The notes below the pieces were generated by a model, which was not told the origin of the DNA, did not search any database, and saw nothing but the letters and a program-made list of their open reading frames with translations. The translations under genes were made by a program, and so were the position numbers. This document shows, one piece after another, positions 60,049-64,000 of a stretch of DNA of 64,000 nucleotides (positions are counted from its first letter, which is position 1; every line of letters begins with the position of its first letter). Location: contig FNAW01000004.1 of assembly GCA_900102115.1 (NCBI GenBank), positions 434,001-498,000 on the forward strand. The letters are read 5' to 3'. The DNA comes from Blastococcus fimeti. Lineage in GTDB: Bacteria; Actinomycetota; Actinomycetes; Mycobacteriales; Geodermatophilaceae.

Positions 60049-61011
60049 GTGGACCCAGACGGGACGACGGAGCGGGAACCCCGGACGGGCGTGCGCCGGG
60101 TCCCCCTGTTCCTGCTGCTGCTCGTCCTGGTGCTGGCCGCGAACCTGGTGCTGCTGCGCGAGGACGCGGACACCGTCCCCGACGCGGGCACCGCGGCGCC
60201 GCTCGACCCCGGGATCGACCTCCGCGCGGACCTCGAGACCGGCGATGCGCGGCAGTTCGACGCCCTCGAGTGCGCCGAGCCGGACCGCCAGTTCCAGGTG
60301 GTGCGGTCCCCGGTCCGGCAGGGCGTCCACGCCGCCCGCTTCGAGCAGCGTCCGGGGGACGCCTGGGAGAACGGCAGCATCCGCTGCCTCGGCGCGATCT
60401 ACGACTCCGGGGAGCAGCAGGGGGACTCGTACTTCTACGCCCTGTCCGCCTACTTCCCCGCCGCCGTGTCGGACAACGTCATCTGGGAGCTGCACAGCCG
60501 GCGCGACATCTACGAGGTGGACCCCAACACCTCGGTGTCCCCGCACGCCCTGGGCGTCGTGGACGGCGCCCTGGCGTACCGGCTGCTGGCCGGGCCGGCG
60601 TTCTGGAACGGCGCGGCCTGGACGGGGTGGTCGTACTACGAGCCCGCCATCCCCCTCCTGCCCGAGGTGCCCCTCGACACGTGGATCGACATCGTCGTGC
60701 GCATCGACTTCAGCCGGTTCGAGGACGGCGTCGTGCAGGTGTGGGTGCGCACCGGCGACGACCCGTGGCCCCTACGACCGCAGGTGGAACGGCAGGGCGT
60801 ACCGACCCTGCAGTGGATACCGGGCTACGACGAGCGCATCTGGGGCACGGTCAACGACCCCGCCGTGCCCGAGACCGTTCCCCCGGGCTCGCTCTACACC
60901 GCCCTGGGCCTCTACAGCGGGGCGGCCCGCATCGAGGTCACCGACGTGGTGGTCCTCGACGGCTACCGCCGCGGCGTCTCGCTGGACGCGGTGATGGCGG
61001 ACTTCCGCTGA
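60049..61011 (+). CDS. Membrane-anchored heparin-lyase-I-like protein
   Basis: A 320-residue protein with an N-terminal membrane anchor or signal (VPLFLLLLVLVLAANLVLL) and an extracellular jelly-roll of the heparin lyase I/PL20-like type: FDALECAEPDRQFQVVRSPVRQGVHAARFEQRPGD, DSYFYALSAYFPAAVSDNVIWELHSRRD, WIDIVVRIDFSRFEDGVVQVWVRTGDD and YTALGLYSGAARIEVTDVVVLDGYRRG. The family cleaves or binds uronate-containing chains. Within a biosynthesis cluster it may trim or release polymer. The GTG at 60049 was chosen. Confidence 0.75.
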   Translation: MDPDGTTEREPRTGVRRVPLFLLLLVLVLAANLVLLREDADTVPDAGTAAPLDPGIDLRADLETGDARQFDALECAEPDRQFQVVRSPVRQGVHAARFEQRPGDAWENGSIRCLGAIYDSGEQQGDSYFYALSAYFPAAVSDNVIWELHSRRDIYEVDPNTSVSPHALGVVDGALAYRLLAGPAFWNGAAWTGWSYYEPAIPLLPEVPLDTWIDIVVRIDFSRFEDGVVQVWVRTGDDPWPLRPQVERQGVPTLQWIPGYDERIWGTVNDPAVPETVPPGSLYTALGLYSGAARIEVTDVVVLDGYRRGVSLDAVMADFR

Positions 61012-61026
61012 CCCACCCCATCAGGA

Positions 61027-61039
61027 CTAGTGCGTCTGC
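61027..61039 (+). promoter_or_regulatory. CTAG-type motif, copy 3
   Basis: CTAGTGCGTCTGC in the 146-base gap before the GT2 gene, 118 bases upstream of its ATG; preceded by AGGA like copy 2. Candidate promoter element or operator of the exopolysaccharide genes. Confidence 0.4.
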
Positions 61040-61157
61040 ACTCCCCCGTCCGTCCGCGCTGGGTTGGGCTGGGCCGGCTGCGGGGAGCGGGATGCCGCGC
61101 GACGCATGCAGACGCCGGGGGCCACGGGGGCCACCGGCCATCGAGAGGACCACCGCG

Positions 61158-62006
61158 ATGCCGCCTCCTGACGCCGCAGCTCCGCCGGCCCCCCGGCTGG
61201 CCGTCGTGACCATCACGAAGGACGATCCCGTCGGCATCCGGCGCACCCTCGCCTCCGTGCCCGCCGGCGACGGCGTGGACGTCGAGCACGTGGTCGTCGA
61301 CGGCGGCTCCGATCCCGAGGTGGCCGACCTGCTCCGGGCGTGGCAGGCGGCGCGACCCGGCCGGCGCCACCTGGTGACCGATCCCCCGCGCGGCATCTAC
61401 CCCTCCATGAACGCCGGGATCCGGCGGACGACGGCGCCGCTGGTGATGCTGCTGAACGGGGGCGACGAGCTGGCCCCCGGAGCCATCGAGCGCGTGGTCA
61501 CCCACCACGCCGAGCACGGCTGGCGGTGGGCCTACGGCGGGCTGATCGCCCGGGACGCCGAGGGGCGGCTGCTCGGCAACTACGTCGTCGGCCCGTTCCG
61601 GCGGACGCGCTTCCGGATGGGCCTGGACGTCGTCCCGCACCCGGCGTCCTGCGTGACGCGGGCGCTGTACGACGAGATCGGGCTGTACCGGGAGGACCTC
61701 GGCCCCAGCTCCGACCAGGAGTTCTTCCTGCGCGCGGCCACCGTGGCGCCTGCGGCCACGATCCCCGGGCTGCTGGCGACGTTCTGGCTCGGCGGGGTGT
61801 CGGGCACCGAGGGCCTCGTCGCCCGGGAGGTCACCTGGCACCGGCTGCGGTGCGCGGGGCGCACTCCCCTGGGCGGGAGCCGGGCGACCGACGCCGTGGC
61901 CACCGGCGGGCTGATCGGGCTCCGGGTCGGCCTGTGGGCGGTGGCGAAGGTGCGCCGGAACCCGCATCCCCACCTCGAGCGGGACCCGGTCTCCCAGGCC
62001 GCCTGA
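61158..62006 (+). CDS. GT2 glycosyltransferase, WcaE-like
   Basis: A 282-residue GT-A enzyme: LAVVTITKDDPVGIRRTLASV, EHVVVDGGSDPEVADLL, RGIYPSMNAGIRRTTAPLVMLLNGGDELAPGAI (acidic NGGDE donor motif) and PHPASCVTRALYDEIGLYREDLGPSSDQEFFLR. This pattern matches the colanic-acid WcaE/WcaA type. No membrane span. GAGAGGAC precedes the ATG. It lies 13 bases before the flippase gene on the same strand. Confidence 0.9.
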   Translation: MPPPDAAAPPAPRLAVVTITKDDPVGIRRTLASVPAGDGVDVEHVVVDGGSDPEVADLLRAWQAARPGRRHLVTDPPRGIYPSMNAGIRRTTAPLVMLLNGGDELAPGAIERVVTHHAEHGWRWAYGGLIARDAEGRLLGNYVVGPFRRTRFRMGLDVVPHPASCVTRALYDEIGLYREDLGPSSDQEFFLRAATVAPAATIPGLLATFWLGGVSGTEGLVAREVTWHRLRCAGRTPLGGSRATDAVATGGLIGLRVGLWAVAKVRRNPHPHLERDPVSQAA

Positions 62007-62019
62007 CCGGAGCGGGTGC

Positions 62020-63396
62020 GTGAACGCGGTCCGGAGCGCCTCCCGGTCCCCCCTGGTCGGCGTGGTGGGGGCCAAGGTCGTGACCTTCCCGGTCTCGGCC
62101 GTCTGCGGGCTGCTCTGGCTCCGGCTCGTCATCGGCCACCTCAGCACCGCCGACTACGCCTTCGTAGCCGTCGTCGTCGGGCTCCAGTTCGTCCTGTACC
62201 TGCTGGACTTCGGCACGTCCTCGACGGTGCTGGAGGAGGCCGGGCGCTACCGCGTGCACCGGGACCTCCGGCCGGTGGCCTCGGCGCTCGGCCGGGCGTG
62301 GCGGGTCATCGTGCTCGGCAACCTCGTGCTCCTGCTGGTCGCCACCGGGCTGGCACTGGCCGGCGCCTGGGGCCCGGCCCTCGGCTTCCCGGAGGAGTCC
62401 CGGGTGGCCGGCCTGGGCATCGTCGCGACCCTGGCGGTGAACCTGGTGACCCGCCCGATGGCGCTCGGCACCGCCCTGGTCGTCGGGCTGGGCCGGCCGT
62501 CGGCGGCGCCCTGGGCGCAGGCGCTGGCGGCGCTGGTGAGCGTCGGGCTGGTCGCCTGGTGCGTGGCCGTCGACGCGCCGCTGCCCCTCATCGTCATCAC
62601 CCCCGTCCTCGGCCAGACGGTGGCCGCGCTGGTGCCGCTGGCGATGTCGGCCCGGCTCGCTCCCGGTGTTCTCCGGGCGGCGCTGCGGGAGACGGTCCGG
62701 CGGGCGGGGCAGGGCCGCAGGCTCCGCGACCTCGCGGTCCCGATGCTGCTGATCCAGGTCATCGCGCCGCTGGGCACCGGGCTGGACCGGGTGGTGCTCA
62801 GCCACGTCAGCACCGTGGAGGCGGTGGCCGTGTTCGCGCTGGCCGCGCAGCTCGCCGCCAGCGCCGAGTCGTTCATCACCGTGCTGCAGCCGGCGCTCTG
62901 GGCGCAGTTCGCCGAGGCGCGGGCGCACGGCGGCATGCTGGCGGCGCTGCGCCTGTCCTACGACTACGTGCGCAGGCTGTGGCCGCTGGGCGTCGTGTTC
63001 GGAGCCGCGTTCACCGTCGCCGCCTACCTCGTCGCGCCGGTCGTCGCGGACGGGCGGCTCGACGTCCCCTTCGTGCTGTGCCTGATCTTCGGCGCGACCT
63101 ACCCGCTGGCCGTCGTCCACATCATCCTGGGGAACGCGCTGACCGATCCCGCGGGACTGCGGTCCCAGGTCGCACTCCTGATGGTCATGACGCCGCTGAA
63201 CGTCGGCCTCACCCTCGCGCTGTCCCCGTCGCTGGGCGCCTCGGGTCCCGCGCTGGCCACGCTCGTGACCGGGGCCATCCACCTCCCGCTGCTGTGGCTC
63301 CTGGCCCGGCGGCGGATGCGGGAGGTCGTCGTCTCCCCGGCCGGCACCGCGCCGGCCCCCGCGCACGCCGTCCGAGGAGAGCCGTCCGATGCCTGA
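62020..63396 (+). CDS. Wzx-type polysaccharide flippase
   Basis: A 458-residue MOP-superfamily membrane protein with about 12-14 hydrophobic helices, starting VGVVGAKVVTFPVSAVCGLLWLRLVIGHLSTADYAFVAVVVGLQFVLYLLDFGTSSTV, the typical Wzx first-helix and DFG/loop region. It moves lipid-linked repeat units across the membrane and pairs with the Wzy-like protein and Wzz-like regulator in this cluster. A short basic tail ends the protein. The start is GTG, and the gene overlaps the next ATG by 8 bases. Confidence 0.88.
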   Translation: MNAVRSASRSPLVGVVGAKVVTFPVSAVCGLLWLRLVIGHLSTADYAFVAVVVGLQFVLYLLDFGTSSTVLEEAGRYRVHRDLRPVASALGRAWRVIVLGNLVLLLVATGLALAGAWGPALGFPEESRVAGLGIVATLAVNLVTRPMALGTALVVGLGRPSAAPWAQALAALVSVGLVAWCVAVDAPLPLIVITPVLGQTVAALVPLAMSARLAPGVLRAALRETVRRAGQGRRLRDLAVPMLLIQVIAPLGTGLDRVVLSHVSTVEAVAVFALAAQLAASAESFITVLQPALWAQFAEARAHGGMLAALRLSYDYVRRLWPLGVVFGAAFTVAAYLVAPVVADGRLDVPFVLCLIFGATYPLAVVHIILGNALTDPAGLRSQVALLMVMTPLNVGLTLALSPSLGASGPALATLVTGAIHLPLLWLLARRRMREVVVSPAGTAPAPAHAVRGEPSDA

Positions 63397-64000
63397 GCAG
63401 GTCCCCGCCCGCGTCGCCGTGCCGTTCCTGGACGAGCACCCGTCCAGCTACGTGGTCCGGGGCCTGGTCGCCGCGCTCGAACGGGCCGGCCTGCGGCCCG
63501 TCCGCCTCCCCCGCCGGATCGGCTCCGTGCTCGCCCGGGCCGGGGTGCGGCCCCCTCGGTCGTCGCGCGCGCCGGTCGTCGTCCCGATGATGGGTCCCCG
63601 GTTCGACCTGCTGCACACCGCCTGCCTGTTCGGGACCCCCGTCCCCTACTGCTGGGACGTCTGGGAGCCCCGGTGGGACGACTGGGTGGACGTCCTGGCG
63701 CGGCTCCGCCCGCCGCTGGTCATGACCACCGCGCTGCAGAGCGCCGAGCACCTGCGGGACCGGCTGCCGGGGGTCCGCGTGGAGCACGTGCCGGAGGCGG
63801 CCGACCTGCAGCGGTACCTCCCGGGCGCCGAGCTGGCCGACCGTCGGATCGACGTCCTCGAGCTCGGCCGGCGCAACCCTCCGTGGCACGACGCCGTCGC
63901 CCCGCACACCGCCGAGCTCGGCCTGCGCCACCTGTACGAGCCGCAGCCCGGGCAGCTGGTCTTCCCCGGCGGTGAGCGGGAGATGCTCGAGGGGCTGGCC
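63389..64000 (+). CDS. Glycosyltransferase-like protein, truncated by window edge
   Basis: The first 204 codons of a gene that continues past the right edge. Start ATG 63389 lies inside the end of the flippase gene (GGAGAG upstream). The protein begins VPARVAVPFLDEHPSSYVVRGLVAALERAGLRPVRLP, then PYCWDVWEPRWDDWVDVLARLRPPLVMTTALQSAEHLRDRLPGVRVEHVPEAADLQRYLPG, and DVLELGRRNPPWHDAV. The HVPEAAD segment and surrounding fold resemble the N-terminal half of GT-B enzymes in which a pyruvyl- or glycosyl-acceptor is bound. The donor domain is not visible, so the family is uncertain. Confidence 0.6.
   Translation, partial: MPEQVPARVAVPFLDEHPSSYVVRGLVAALERAGLRPVRLPRRIGSVLARAGVRPPRSSRAPVVVPMMGPRFDLLHTACLFGTPVPYCWDVWEPRWDDWVDVLARLRPPLVMTTALQSAEHLRDRLPGVRVEHVPEAADLQRYLPGAELADRRIDVLELGRRNPPWHDAVAPHTAELGLRHLYEPQPGQLVFPGGEREMLEGLA

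Noticed and set aside
57189..60380. Possible 1063-residue protein extending the heparinase-like frame upstream
   Set aside because: The upstream part is an antisense or out-of-frame reading of the Wzz-like and lyase-like genes; the GTG at 59144 overlaps the previous stop as elsewhere in the operon.

Overview
The window is high-GC DNA from an actinobacterium, most likely of the Geodermatophilaceae (Blastococcus, Modestobacter or Geodermatophilus). The genus is an inference from very high GC at third codon positions, frequent ATGA/GTGA start-stop overlaps, GAF-ANTAR regulators, a CGNR zinc-finger protein and a class F-type sortase. Almost all of it is cell-surface carbohydrate biology.

1-5.7 kb (minus strand): a translationally coupled glycan operon with ADP-heptose genes: a GT2-GmhB fusion, a GT9 heptosyltransferase-like protein, two further glycosyltransferases, GmhA and the start of an HldE-type kinase. 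5.75-11.9 kb (minus): a MarR regulator, two tandem TctC receptors, TctB, TctA and both subunits of a 3-oxoacid CoA-transferase, which together look like uptake and CoA activation of an organic acid. 12-13.1 kb: a frame-disrupted exported protein. 13.6-16.4 kb: an ice-binding-like (DUF3494) surface protein coupled to a sortase, a lipoprotein, and tRNA-Arg and tRNA-Ser. 16.5-20.6 kb: an MFS exporter divergent from a CGNR protein, two small proteins and a PAP2-diacylglycerol kinase fusion.

20.7-32.7 kb is the centre of interest. A 1503-residue wall-anchored protein with an Agd3-like (CE18) deacetylase domain and seven fibronectin III repeats is divergent from a coupled operon: a 23-codon leader ORF, PelF-type glycosyltransferase, 12-TM membrane protein, Sph3-like (GH135/spherulin-4) protein, GH114 alpha-1,4-galactosaminidase lipoprotein, soluble histidine kinase, LuxR response regulator and a GalE-type epimerase. 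Together they match, function by function, the fungal galactosaminogalactan cluster (Uge3, Gtb3, Ega3, Agd3, Sph3) and overlap with bacterial Pel systems. I infer a galactosamine-rich exopolysaccharide.

32.8-42.5 kb: a DoxX protein, a PHP protein, three GAF-ANTAR regulators, a 1123-residue GlmS-like protein, a remnant of a second GH114 gene, and a PAS protein with degenerate GGDEF and EAL regions. 42.5-64 kb: a Wzx/Wzy-type exopolysaccharide cluster: RmlD and RmlB, polyprenyl-phosphate sugar transferase, LuxR regulator, NodB deacetylase, two CelD/FemAB-like acyltransferases, GT4 enzymes, Wzy-like polymerase, asparagine synthetase, UDP-sugar dehydrogenase, heparinase II/III-like protein, Wzz/YveK protein, polysaccharide-lyase-like protein, GT2, Wzx flippase and a truncated last gene.
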